From the NCBI GenBank assembly GCA_007753675.1, contig CP036432.1, positions 2,454,394 to 2,518,393 on the forward strand: a stretch of 64,000 nucleotides of DNA, written 5' to 3'. This DNA comes from Stieleria magnilauensis. Its GTDB lineage: Bacteria; Planctomycetota; Planctomycetia; Pirellulales; Pirellulaceae. How positions within the stretch are numbered: position 1 is the stretch's first letter; every line of letters begins with the position of its first letter. Position numbers and translations under genes: made by a program. Shown here piece after piece: positions 45,375 to 54,955 of the stretch. The notes below the pieces were generated by a model. That model saw nothing but the letters and a program-made list of their open reading frames with translations. It had not been told where the DNA came from and did no database searches.

Positions 45375-45834
45375 TTTTGTCGTTAGCTGTAACGCAAGAT
45401 TTAGGAAAGGTTCCAACCCGGTGAGATTGGCTGGGAATTCGTCGTGACGGGGAGCTGACTGAAAATCCGATTTCTAAGACAGTCCGAGAAGAGTGGGGTC
45501 ATCCAGATGAAACCGCCGGTCTTGGCGATCGTCAGTGCTGAAAGGGTCGTTTTCACAACATCTACCTCTCCGTCCGTTTGAACGCCGCCTGGCACAGTGG
45601 ATACACGAAAAGTTCAGAAATTTTGTAAAGATTGAAGCACATTCAACCGATCCGGTGTGTCCGCCCGATGAGAGGCGGTGAAGCCAGCCTTGGCAGTTGG
45701 ACGGCCGTCGCCAGCGTGTTTGACAAACTCGCGTCGGCTATCCCCCTGATGCGTCCTTCGATGTGGCAACCCGCACCGGACGGCCTCCATACTACCCAGC
45801 CGACAGCGGTAGTCTAATGTTTGACGTGAATTAT
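45375..45834. other. Spacer between exosortase and kinase genes
   Basis: 460 bases with no credible gene on either strand. It precedes the kinase gene on the minus strand, so a promoter for the 45.4-35.0 kb group is likely here. I could not identify clear promoter boxes. No listed repeat family occurs. Confidence 0.4.
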
Positions 45835-46893
45835 CTACGAATGGCTGACAGAGCCCCGCAAAGTCTCTTTTGCGGTCATAATCGGAACTCTTTTGTACAC
45901 CAGCTGCCAGTACCAGCTGACCAAGCCCAGCAATGCGAAGGAGGCGGCGATCATCGCGTACCCCGAAAAGTCATGAATCCAGTGTCGCCCGGCGGCCGAG
46001 GAAACCTGTGTGTAGAACAGCCCGATCACCACGATCCGAGCCGCATTGACCAGAATCGCCGCCGGGATCGCCGCCATCACCAACACCGCTCGATCGGACC
46101 AATTGCGGTCACTCAGCACGGCCCAAAAATACGCACACGCGGCCATGCCGACGAAGATCCGCAGCCCGCTGCACGCCTCCTCGATCATCAGCTTCTCTTC
46201 GCCCATCCACACGATGTGGCCTTCCGCAACCGCGGGCTGACCTAGGGCACGCAGGAAAAACGTGCTCAGATCCGTCGCAACCCCCTGCAGATTCCAACTC
46301 AAGGCACTTTCGGCCTGAAACGGCAGCGGGATCGCAAAGAATAGGAACCCGATCGCGGGTAGGGCCCACAGCATCGCCCGCAATCCCAGCAGGCACCAGA
46401 CCGCACCGGCCAACGCGGGCAGGATTGAATAGGCGTCCAGAAAGTCGGCGTAGGCGAAACGACTGAGCACTCGGATCCCGATCGCCAAGAAAACGAGCGA
46501 GAGCCCCTGCCAAGCTACTTTTTCGCTCGCCCCGGGAAACAGATGGCTGCGGCGGTAACAAAGGTACAGAGCAAGCGGGACCACAAACCACCCATGGCCG
46601 TAGTCCGGTTCGTTTTGCCAGCTATCGACGATCCACGAGAACGTGGGCAGATAGCTGTAGGCCAGGATCCCGATCGCCAGAGCGAGCATCCCCCAGGTAC
46701 TGGCCGACCACCGCCTGGGCGGCGCGACCTCGACCAGCGGCTCGGCCTCCGCTTTCTGCGGCGCGAGAGAAACCGACTCGCCACGGGCAAGTTTACGGTT
46801 CATTTCGGTAAGGCCCGCGGATTTGCTACGGCTACGGGTCTTTCCGCCGCCGTTTTTTGCCGGCGGCCGGATCGGTTTGCGTTTCTTAGACAT
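45835..46893 (-). CDS. Exosortase, planctomycete type
   Basis: 352 residues. A basic cytoplasmic N-terminus of about 60 residues is unusual for exosortases. About eight spans follow, with the conserved catalytic Cys241 in IEEACSGLRI, Arg286 in VNAARIVVIG and His307 in WIHDFSGYAM. These three residues form the exosortase/archaeosortase active site, which cleaves proteins with a C-terminal PEP-CTERM signal and is thought to attach the new end to a cell-surface molecule. The separate EpsI gene lies nearby. A likely substrate is encoded at 48949-49824, but its sorting motif is atypical. Confidence 0.93.
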   Translation of the reverse strand: MSKKRKPIRPPAKNGGGKTRSRSKSAGLTEMNRKLARGESVSLAPQKAEAEPLVEVAPPRRWSASTWGMLALAIGILAYSYLPTFSWIVDSWQNEPDYGHGWFVVPLALYLCYRRSHLFPGASEKVAWQGLSLVFLAIGIRVLSRFAYADFLDAYSILPALAGAVWCLLGLRAMLWALPAIGFLFFAIPLPFQAESALSWNLQGVATDLSTFFLRALGQPAVAEGHIVWMGEEKLMIEEACSGLRIFVGMAACAYFWAVLSDRNWSDRAVLVMAAIPAAILVNAARIVVIGLFYTQVSSAAGRHWIHDFSGYAMIAASFALLGLVSWYWQLVYKRVPIMTAKETLRGSVSHS

Positions 46894-47709
46894 GGGAAAA
46901 GCCAGTTCCGGTAGATCGGCTCTGGTCGCGGTTCAGGGTTTGCGAGAGGGTGGGGGCTTCTGGCAGGCCTGGCGGATCGCCAAGCCAGTGGTTGGCTGAT
47001 TCGTTATGCCTAGCCACCTGACGATTCGACATCTTGCTCATTAAACGCTCGTGTTTGGTCCAGCGCGAGACAAAGCGTCACGGGCGTGAGCATGCGAGTG
47101 GCTAAGTCGAAATGCGAAGGCTAGTGTGGGTTTCGTGGCTGTATCGGCAGAAACATGGCGTCGTCGTTCTGCACAAAGCGGATCCGTGTATGACGGATTT
47201 GCGATAGGTGAAGTTCCAATGATCAGGCGATCGCATCTGCGGGCGATTAGCCTACCCGCACAGAGGGGTTCGCCTTGGGCCTGAGGATAGGCGACAGATA
47301 CCGACTGTCAAGCAGAAATCCGGATTGCATGATGCTTGGCGAACCTGCGGAATCCGGATATCACGACAAGTTGGAATGACCGGAAAGAAGGAACGCTCTT
47401 CCAGACGTTTGAGCACCGGCCAGCTATGAGCCTGGGGCGGGCCAGGTAAGATGTGGGGATACGTGCATCCCTGCCCACAGAAATCGTTTACGGCTTGATG
47501 CCCCCATCGGATCACACGTGAAATTAGCCGCGAGCGTACGGCCACCACGCCAGGAAAACGCTCCTAGGCCTGTACGCTTGCGACAAATGGCTGATCAAAC
47601 CGCCAATCCGCAAGTGCTTCGGTTCGGTTAGTGCCTCGCCGTCGAAAGCCTTGGCGGCTCTCGCCGCAGTCAAGCTCAGCTCTTTTCTCCTCCTCTACTC
47701 CCCCCCTCT
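46894..47709. other. Divergent intergenic region, 816 bp
   Basis: The region separates the minus-strand exosortase from a plus-strand FHA-like gene, so it should hold promoters for both. No coding content is credible: one minus-strand frame at 47252-47548 lacks family features. A palindromic repeat lies at 47527-47582. I saw no riboswitch or RNA gene that I could support. Confidence 0.5.
47527..47582. repeat. Palindromic repeat, second REP-like class
   Basis: GCCGCGAGCGTACGGCC at 47527-47543 and GGCCTGTACGCTTGCG at 47567-47582 are near-perfect reverse complements around a 23-base loop. The same pair of arms, with small changes, occurs at 61068-61083 and 61110-61125. Confidence 0.78.
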
Positions 47710-48747
47710 ATGCAGTACTGGCCGTCAACGCGATGGAGTTTCTCGTCCAGGCGAAGGGATGACGACTCATGGGTCGAGCTGCCGCTGCCCTTTGCGCTGA
47801 TCGGATCACACGAGCGGTGCCAGGTCCATGTCGAGTACAAGCGATTACCGCCAGTGGTTTACTTTGCCGTCGTTTGCGGGTCCCGGGTTGAAGTTTGGCC
47901 GCTTTGCGGCATCGCGTTTCCGATCTGGGGCCGCATCAAATCGGACACTCAATTATTGGTGGGCAAGCAACGCCTGTCACTGATGTCGGATGCCGACCCC
48001 AATTGGATGCCGCCCATGGTCCTGGCCGAGCGAACGGCGGATGAAACCGAGGCGATTGGGCAATCGTCCACCGAGGCCGAGCCGGCTGATGCGGTCTTGG
48101 TGATGGATTGGGGGACGGGGGAGCAGACGCGACGGCTCAGCCGCCAGGTCACCATCCTTGGCGAGGGGCATCCGAGTTCGATGCGTATGCACGGACTGGG
48201 GCTGCGCATCTGTGAACTGGGTATCGTTTGCGTCGGCAAGCGGGTCTGGGCGGTACAGCTCAATCCCGATTCCTTGCCCGATGGAGATCCCATGGTCCGG
48301 GAGCTGATTCCGGGAGGCCAGTCGATTTGGGTCGGAAACGTGCACCTGTGGGCCAACAAGCTCGGCAGCCGCGCCGACCGCCGTTTCGGAGACCCACTGG
48401 CTGAAAACCCGCCTAGCGAGGCCACCCCCACAATGCCGGGGGCTGCGGCAGGCGACAAGGACGACGCGGTTCCTCAGGAATCCAGCCGCCCGATCGTGGT
48501 GGTTGACCAGCCGCACCGACGGCCGATGAGCAGCATCACTCGGTCAAATCCCCAACACATCAATACCGACCGCGTCGCGTCCGATTTCACCGATCGCTTG
48601 CTGGAGAAAACCGAAAAGCGAGCGAATCGGCAGAGTCTGATCAAATGGAGCGTGACGGGGGGGCTGCTTCTGGCCGCCATTTCCGTCGCCGGATTCGTGC
48701 TGATCCGAGGCGTTTTGCCTATTTTCCGAGCGATTTACTCAGAGTAA
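47710..48747 (+). CDS. FHA-like membrane-anchored protein, function unknown
   Basis: 345 residues from ATG 47710. Two beta-rich segments have a weak FHA look: LPLPFALIGSHERCQVHVE near the N-terminus and RLSRQVTILGEGHPSSMRMHG in the middle (about 140-215). A polar linker follows, then a single C-terminal span (WSVTGGLLLAAISVAGFVLI), so the protein would be tail-anchored with its domains in the cytoplasm. FHA domains bind phosphothreonine partners, which would fit signalling. It is divergently placed next to the exosortase, but no functional link is shown. The FHA call is tentative. Confidence 0.5.
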   Translation: MQYWPSTRWSFSSRRRDDDSWVELPLPFALIGSHERCQVHVEYKRLPPVVYFAVVCGSRVEVWPLCGIAFPIWGRIKSDTQLLVGKQRLSLMSDADPNWMPPMVLAERTADETEAIGQSSTEAEPADAVLVMDWGTGEQTRRLSRQVTILGEGHPSSMRMHGLGLRICELGIVCVGKRVWAVQLNPDSLPDGDPMVRELIPGGQSIWVGNVHLWANKLGSRADRRFGDPLAENPPSEATPTMPGAAAGDKDDAVPQESSRPIVVVDQPHRRPMSSITRSNPQHINTDRVASDFTDRLLEKTEKRANRQSLIKWSVTGGLLLAAISVAGFVLIRGVLPIFRAIYSE

Positions 48748-48931
48748 CGAACTGTAGAACAGCCAGTTTTTTTCGAGAGGAAGAGGGCTGAGGAAAATGA
48801 AAATATTGCGAGACACCCGCTTAACACCTGCTCCGCTCTGCCGCGGAGCTGAAGGCGTAAATGCCCAAAAGTGTGCCAAGCAACGAAACAACGGCTTGTA
48901 GCGATAAAGTGTTAAGATGGGAGGATTTGAC

Positions 48932-48940
48932 AAGGAGGTG
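48932..48940 (+). promoter_or_regulatory. Strong Shine-Dalgarno site
   Basis: AAGGAGGTG lies eight bases before ATG 48949. Such a full anti-16S match is rare in this window and fixes the start of the next gene at the first ATG, even though its signal peptide begins 45 codons later. Confidence 0.8.
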
Positions 48941-48948
48941 AACAGATA

Positions 48949-49824
48949 ATGCTTGCGAAATTGGATTGGAAGAGTACACTAGCCCCCCTTAGGTTGTTTC
49001 TTATCCGACTGGGAGCAGGAATAGCTGTGAAAGAGATGAGAAACGTACCAACGAACCGCCCTCCACTCCGATCGAGTGCTTCAATGATTTCGCGAGTATG
49101 GATTCCTCGCCGGACGCTTTTACTGTGCGCCGTCTTCGCGGCCGCGCTGGGCGTTTCGCGCGAAGCGACCGCAGGAATTATGCTGGGCAAGCCCGATATC
49201 GAACTGTCGCAGTTAACGGGAAGTTTCGATGATTCGACGGGAACCTTGTTAATCACCGGGACGGCCGCTCGCATCGTTTATACAGAGACACCGTTGACGT
49301 TCGAGCGGATCTACAAGGGCACGGGAAACACCATCTCGACTGATGGCTGGATGGGTAAATTCCAGCTCACAGCGAAGTTTGACGCATCCGGCAACTTGAT
49401 TCCGGATTCGGCATCAACCAACAGCACGACGTTTCGGGTCGAGGGAGCTCCCAGTAATGCTGATAGCGCAGTGACACTGCTTGCCGGGTCCCTAACGGAG
49501 CTAAGACTCGAATCTGCAGTCCACTTTGACCCCAGCGCAGATTCCGACCCGTCGAATGATTCGGACCCGATTCTGTACAAACTCACGACGACCTTTTTGG
49601 CCTCGTCCACCGGCGGGACCAAGCAATCTGACTTCGGCACCGACTTGGTCGTCAACATCGTCACAACCGCGACGTCGGACTCCTTTCTAACCAGCTTCCA
49701 AATATCGGCAGGTGGCGGCGATGTCGCAGCCCAAGCAGTGCCTGAGCTGTGTTCGTTTTCATGCTGGGCGATTGGTTGTACTTGCCTGCTCGGCTTTCGC
49801 AGAAATCGCCGAAGATTAAGCTGA
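48949..49824 (+). CDS. Exported protein with variant PEP-CTERM sorting signal
   Basis: 291 residues from ATG 48949, set by a strong Shine-Dalgarno site. A signal peptide lies at about 50-76 (WIPRRTLLLCAVFAAALGVS, then EATAG), so the first 45 residues are an unusual extension. The middle is a beta-rich exported domain of unknown function. The C-terminus has VPELCSFSCWAIGCTCLLGF then RRNRRR: the proline-glutamate start, hydrophobic span and Arg tail of a PEP-CTERM signal, but with Leu for the second Pro and four cysteines. It is the nearest candidate substrate for the exosortase 2 kb away. Confidence 0.78.
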   Translation: MLAKLDWKSTLAPLRLFLIRLGAGIAVKEMRNVPTNRPPLRSSASMISRVWIPRRTLLLCAVFAAALGVSREATAGIMLGKPDIELSQLTGSFDDSTGTLLITGTAARIVYTETPLTFERIYKGTGNTISTDGWMGKFQLTAKFDASGNLIPDSASTNSTTFRVEGAPSNADSAVTLLAGSLTELRLESAVHFDPSADSDPSNDSDPILYKLTTTFLASSTGGTKQSDFGTDLVVNIVTTATSDSFLTSFQISAGGGDVAAQAVPELCSFSCWAIGCTCLLGFRRNRRRLS

Positions 49825-50044
49825 GTTTCAGCACGCTCTCAGCGTTGATCATTTATTTAATCGGGGCACTTTCGGCGATTAGTTGCCGACCATTTATCGC
49901 TGACCACTCAACTGAATGCGAACACAGGGCTCTGGTTCGTGTTTTCTAGCTGAGGGTCGTGAATCACTGCTCCCAAATCGACACGGTCTGGGACCATCAC
50001 TCCTTTTGTTGGGTCACGGGACGCCTCACCCCGATGGTATAACG

Positions 50045-53000
50045 ATGCTGGTACAGAAAGTTGGTCGGTGGCTAAAAGCCGCACCACGCAGTCGCTCTCA
50101 TTCAACAATGACGAACCAGAAGCGACGCTTGTTAGTTCAGAGCCTGGAAGACCGTCGTGTTCTCGCTTTGCTGGGACTCCAATTGGAGTACCCGCAGATC
50201 TTTGCAAATAGCACCGGTTCGGTGACCTACGACGCAGCGACGGATAGATTCTCCGCAAAAGCGACCCCACTCGATTTCACCGCGTTTGATACCAGCGGCA
50301 GTGGCCCTACTGGAATCATTGATCCACCCAACGCGGTCTTCCGGCTAGACTTTCTCGTCGATGATGCGGGAGACTTCGTTGGCGGCATTGCCGGCGACGA
50401 CTTTACGCTCTCAGGGTCCCTTTCCGATTTTGCCACAGGCTTTACCGCTGACGGCGTGTTGCTGACGGGCGAGGTGATTGCGTTCGGATATAGCAATGGG
50501 TCGGTCTCGGATCTCTACGAGGTTGAGCTTCAAGTAACCGGCGGTTTGCTGAACACGTTGCCGTCGCCAGGAGGAGGGCCCGCGTATTTCGCTGGGAAGA
50601 ACATCGGGATCTTCATCAACAGCGAGAACTCGAGTTTCTCGGGGAGTTTCCATTCGAACTTCAGTGGTGGCAATAAATCCGATGTTGGCCCGACCGAGCC
50701 CACTGCTTCGCTTGGTGACTTTGTCTGGTACGACGACAACTCCAATGGGATTCAAGACGACGATGAAGCCGGGGTTCCTGGTGTGACGGTGACGCTCACC
50801 GGCGGTGGGCTCGATGGTATGATCGGCAGCGGTGGTGATGACACCACGGCGACGATGGTGACCGATGGTGACGGCAAGTATCTGTTCACGAACTTGAATC
50901 CCGGCGAGGAATACAAGGTCACGTTTAGCGACTTGCCGCCAGGCTATGTCTTCACCGCGCAGGATGTCGGAGGCGACACGCTGGTCAGTGACGCGGTCGA
51001 TTCCGATGCCGATCCGGTGACGGGAATGACGATCATCACAACGTTGGATCCGGGCGAGCAGGACCTGAGCTGGGATGCAGGAATCGTTCGTGACGAAGCG
51101 GAAGTCCAGATCGAAAAGTACGTCCGCGTCGATGATCCTCCGGTGCCAGCGATTGACATCGAAAAGTACGTCAAGCCCGTGATCGTGCATTCCGGCGACG
51201 TCTGCGACACGATCGGAAAACCATTCGAACTCACGTTCGAGTATGACCCGGGAACCGCGGTCGACACGCTGCAGGACTCCGGCAAAGCAGGAGCCACTGG
51301 CGGCGTCGATGCAACCCCCGATGATAGTTTTCTGGTGGTCAACGATGGCGGCTCGCACACCTATTTCTCCGGAACCGTTCCCGCCGGCGAGACATTCACC
51401 GCGTTGTCATCCCAGGCCGGCAGCTCGAACTTCGGATCCAATACCGAGATCTTCCTCTACGACAACGAAGCGGCTTATCTATCCGGCGCAAGTCCGCTTC
51501 AGTCGATGCAATATCACACCTCCTGCTCCCAGCCGATTCGACTAGGCGACCGAGTCGGCAGCGTGATCGTCGCCGGCTTGGCTGGCGATGAAGGCACAAT
51601 CGCGAACACGACTACGGGGTATGGCGATGACGCCGATCTGCCGACTGGACCGCAGATCCCCGTTGGCAATGATGTGATGTGGACCTACGTCGTCACCAAT
51701 CCGGATCCCAACAACCAGCCAGTGGGTGACGTGGTGGTCATCGACGACGCGGGCACCCCCGACGATCCTAGTGATGACTTGTATCCCAGCTATGTCGAAG
51801 GAGATGACGACGACGGGTTGCTGGAACCCGGTGAGGTCTGGATCTACACCGCCACCGACACCGTTTCCCTTGCCGGTCAGTACCGCAATATCGGCAAGGT
51901 CACCGGTAACGTCGACGGCGACATGGTCATGGACGATGACCCTGCGCACTATCTCGGTGTGAACGAAGGCGTCGGCGTGGTGTGCGACGACGTCGGGCGT
52001 CCGGTGCAATTGACGTTCGATTACATCGGCGGGGCCGACCTGAACACGGCCCAAGATTCGGGTAAGGCGGGAGTGAGCGGCAACCCCGATGCAACGCCCA
52101 GCGATTCGTTCTTCTATGTCACGGATTCAACGGATCTGCAAAAGGTCTACAACGGCGAGGCCAAGGACTATTTCTCCGGGACGATCGCGCTGGGCAACGC
52201 GTTGACGGCCATGGCAAGCAACGCGGGACAGACGCGATTCAGCTCGAACATGATGATCTACTTGTTCGACAATGAAGCAGCGTTCAACGCCAACCAGACT
52301 CCCCTGCAAACGATGCAGTATCACACCTCATGTTCCCAACCGATCAATCTGGGTGATGTGATCGGCGGATTGCAAGTGAGTGGCGCGGTCGGTGAAAGCG
52401 GGTCGTCCACCGTCATCGCTGATGAGTTGCCGCCACTCGGCCCGCTTGTCCTGCTGGGACCAACGGTGCTGTTGGGTCCAGACATCGTGTTTGACCCGTC
52501 AGACATTGGGGTGGACGCGGACGATCCGACCGGTCCGATGGCGCAGTTGGGCGACAAGATCACGTTCACCTACGAAGTGACCAATCCGGGAAGCGTTCCG
52601 TTGACTAACGTGATCGTCACGGACAATACGGCAGTGACGGTCGAGGCAATCACCAAGCCCAACGGCTACAATTTCGGCGATCTAAACAACGACGGTGCAC
52701 TCGACCCGAACGAGACCTGGTATTTCCAGGCGGTGGAGATTGCCGATTCGACCGGCCAACAGATGAACGTCGGAAAGGTGACGGCCGATCCGAATATGGT
52801 GATGGATGATGATCCTGCCCATCACTTCGTCAATCCGCTGGATCTCGAAAAATTCACTCGTGGTGAAGCCGAAACGAGCGGACTGACCGGCGTAGATGTA
52901 TGCGACGATATTGGTTTGGACAAGTTTGCATCGATCATTCTGAGCTACAACGGCGGCAACTTCATCAGCAATCCGCAAGAAGGAAGAGCCACCGTCGAGG

Positions 53001-54574
53001 GAACGCTGGCCGATCCTCCGCCGACGGATGTGTTTATCGTCGGCAGCAAAGACTCCAACGGTGACAGCGACCTTTTCTTCTCCGGCACCGTCAGCCTTGG
53101 CGGCACTTTCGAACTCTCCTCTTCGTTTTCCGGCACTGACTTCGGATCGGAGACGTTTGTGTTGATCTATAACGCGGATCCCAGCATTGGCGGGACGCTA
53201 CTGCAGCACATCAATTTCCACACCTCCTGCTCCAAGCCACTCGGATTGGGCGACATCTTCGGGGGCGTCACGTTTGTCGGTGCGACCGATGAAGACGGTG
53301 ACACGGCGACGTTGCCGACATCAGACGGCCCAAACGATTTTGGGCAGGATGCAGATCTGCCAGAACAGGCCGTTGAAATCCCTCTCGGTGATAAGGTCGT
53401 TTTCACTTACGCGGTGTCCAATCTCGGCGATGCCCCGATCGTCCTGGATAACGTCGTGGACGACAACGGAACACCTGGCGACCCCGACGACGATCTGTAC
53501 TGGATTCCGCCGAGCGGATTTGATCAGGCGATCATGCAGATCGTAGACGAAAACGGTCACAACGTCGGAGACATCAACGGGGATGACTTGCTGGACCCGA
53601 ACGAAGTGTGGTTGTTTGAAGCGATGGACATCGTTCGCCAAGAGGGCTTGGTCGGCAACAAGGGCGTCGTCACCGGAACACTCGCCGGTGTCGCGTTGAT
53701 GGACATGGACTTCAGTCACCACAAAGGTGTCTTGCCAGCGATTGATCTTTGTGAAACCGGTCAAAAACCACAGCAACTCAATTTCCGTTACACCGCGTCG
53801 GACGACTTTGCCAACGGGCAAGGCGACAAGTCGGAGATCACGGTGAGCAACGGCAGCTTGGTCGGAGTTTCGAGTGTCTTTGTCCGAGTGACCGACGACA
53901 GTGATGCGTTCAAACAGGGTGCGACCTTGTTTGCGGGTGGAACAGTCCATGACGGGCAAGTGTTTGGCGTGGACGCGATGTCGGCGGGCGACGATCGATT
54001 GCCGTCAACGATCTATCTGCATTTCTTGGACCCGGTGACTGGGGCACTGATTCGGACCGTCGAAATCCATGCCTCCTGCTCGGCTCCGCTGGTGCTCGGT
54101 GATGATTTTGCCGGCGCGGAGTTGGTCGGCTTTGTCGGCGACGGCGGCGCAGTGCTCGGCTTGCAACCCGACGCAGCGATTGCTGGCGACGGGAACATCG
54201 TTGCCGGCGAGGTCTTGTTCGCAGGCAGAAAACTGAAATTCACCTTGACCAATGTTGGCAACACCGAAGCTGTTCTTGAGAGCCTGATGCTGGAGTGGGC
54301 GGAATCGAACAAGAAGCTCAAGAAGATCAAGATCGACGGTGTAGAGGTGTTCCGGACCGAGACGGCGTGGACCAGTAGCGGCGTCAACATCGGAGATGGC
54401 GACTGGAAATCCAACACCTTGGATGACCGAACAATCGCCGCCGGGCAGATTGTCTTCGTCGAGATCGAATTTGAAAGTGACGTGAGCGAAACGGCCAGTG
54501 ACTACATGCTGACCATGACGTTTGATGTCGACGATGACGACGATGGCCCTTCTCAGTCGGTCAGCCTATTCTGA
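50045..54574 (+). CDS. Giant surface protein with LEPR-XLL-like N-terminus and SdrD-B domain (paralogue 1)
   Basis: 1509 residues from ATG 50045; the frame is open from 49916, but this start gives an N-terminus like that of the paralogue. After a basic leader, LLVQSLEDRRVLALLG matches the planctomycete LEPR-XLL type. A domain of about 190 residues shared with the second giant protein follows. Then come an SdrD-B-like collagen-binding-type beta domain (LGDFVWYDDNSNGIQDDDEAG), and DUF11-like segments (FTYEVTNPGSVPLTNVIV) alternating with four units that start with Cys and end near HTSCS-LGD (about 51200-51560, 51990-52360, 52900-53260 and 53740-54110). Asp-rich loops suggest calcium binding. 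It is a probable cell-surface or matrix protein. Confidence 0.85.
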   Translation: MLVQKVGRWLKAAPRSRSHSTMTNQKRRLLVQSLEDRRVLALLGLQLEYPQIFANSTGSVTYDAATDRFSAKATPLDFTAFDTSGSGPTGIIDPPNAVFRLDFLVDDAGDFVGGIAGDDFTLSGSLSDFATGFTADGVLLTGEVIAFGYSNGSVSDLYEVELQVTGGLLNTLPSPGGGPAYFAGKNIGIFINSENSSFSGSFHSNFSGGNKSDVGPTEPTASLGDFVWYDDNSNGIQDDDEAGVPGVTVTLTGGGLDGMIGSGGDDTTATMVTDGDGKYLFTNLNPGEEYKVTFSDLPPGYVFTAQDVGGDTLVSDAVDSDADPVTGMTIITTLDPGEQDLSWDAGIVRDEAEVQIEKYVRVDDPPVPAIDIEKYVKPVIVHSGDVCDTIGKPFELTFEYDPGTAVDTLQDSGKAGATGGVDATPDDSFLVVNDGGSHTYFSGTVPAGETFTALSSQAGSSNFGSNTEIFLYDNEAAYLSGASPLQSMQYHTSCSQPIRLGDRVGSVIVAGLAGDEGTIANTTTGYGDDADLPTGPQIPVGNDVMWTYVVTNPDPNNQPVGDVVVIDDAGTPDDPSDDLYPSYVEGDDDDGLLEPGEVWIYTATDTVSLAGQYRNIGKVTGNVDGDMVMDDDPAHYLGVNEGVGVVCDDVGRPVQLTFDYIGGADLNTAQDSGKAGVSGNPDATPSDSFFYVTDSTDLQKVYNGEAKDYFSGTIALGNALTAMASNAGQTRFSSNMMIYLFDNEAAFNANQTPLQTMQYHTSCSQPINLGDVIGGLQVSGAVGESGSSTVIADELPPLGPLVLLGPTVLLGPDIVFDPSDIGVDADDPTGPMAQLGDKITFTYEVTNPGSVPLTNVIVTDNTAVTVEAITKPNGYNFGDLNNDGALDPNETWYFQAVEIADSTGQQMNVGKVTADPNMVMDDDPAHHFVNPLDLEKFTRGEAETSGLTGVDVCDDIGLDKFASIILSYNGGNFISNPQEGRATVEGTLADPPPTDVFIVGSKDSNGDSDLFFSGTVSLGGTFELSSSFSGTDFGSETFVLIYNADPSIGGTLLQHINFHTSCSKPLGLGDIFGGVTFVGATDEDGDTATLPTSDGPNDFGQDADLPEQAVEIPLGDKVVFTYAVSNLGDAPIVLDNVVDDNGTPGDPDDDLYWIPPSGFDQAIMQIVDENGHNVGDINGDDLLDPNEVWLFEAMDIVRQEGLVGNKGVVTGTLAGVALMDMDFSHHKGVLPAIDLCETGQKPQQLNFRYTASDDFANGQGDKSEITVSNGSLVGVSSVFVRVTDDSDAFKQGATLFAGGTVHDGQVFGVDAMSAGDDRLPSTIYLHFLDPVTGALIRTVEIHASCSAPLVLGDDFAGAELVGFVGDGGAVLGLQPDAAIAGDGNIVAGEVLFAGRKLKFTLTNVGNTEAVLESLMLEWAESNKKLKKIKIDGVEVFRTETAWTSSGVNIGDGDWKSNTLDDRTIAAGQIVFVEIEFESDVSETASDYMLTMTFDVDDDDDGPSQSVSLF

Positions 54575-54955
54575 GAAACGGCGACACCGGTCTCATAAGC
54601 GTGGCCGCAAGCCGTCACGCCTCATCTAATAGAGCAGCCTGACTGGTGAATTCGATTGGGTCGCGCGGCGCGCTGATCTTCGCGTGTTGCGTGCATCCTG
54701 GCATCCCATGCTCTGCCCGCGTTGTGCTTCAGGCCGGCGATGACAACGCAGATGCGTGTCGCGTTTGCACGACACGGCATGTTTTTCCCCTTTTTGCCGA
54801 TTTGGGGACTTCCGTCAGCGGAACAATCGTCACGGACTCGCGTTCTTTTCGCGTGTTTTGCCGCGTAATCTCCTCAATCTCCGGATTGCGATTATGCTCG
54901 ATCGCAATCCCGATTCCAGATTGCATTGAGTCCTCCCCGCTAAGCCATTGCTCCA
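54575..54955. other. Spacer between giant genes
   Basis: 381 bases. A plus-strand frame at 54646-54987 overlaps the next gene start and has no family features. No shared repeat is visible. It presumably carries the promoter or leader of the second giant gene. Confidence 0.45.

Noticed and set aside
47252..47548. A 98-residue minus-strand frame between the exosortase and the FHA-like gene
   Set aside because: Its composition is atypical and it overlaps a palindromic repeat; no family match is visible.
50411..51358. A 315-residue minus-strand frame opposite the first giant gene
   Set aside because: It is the same codon-bias shadow, with no family features.
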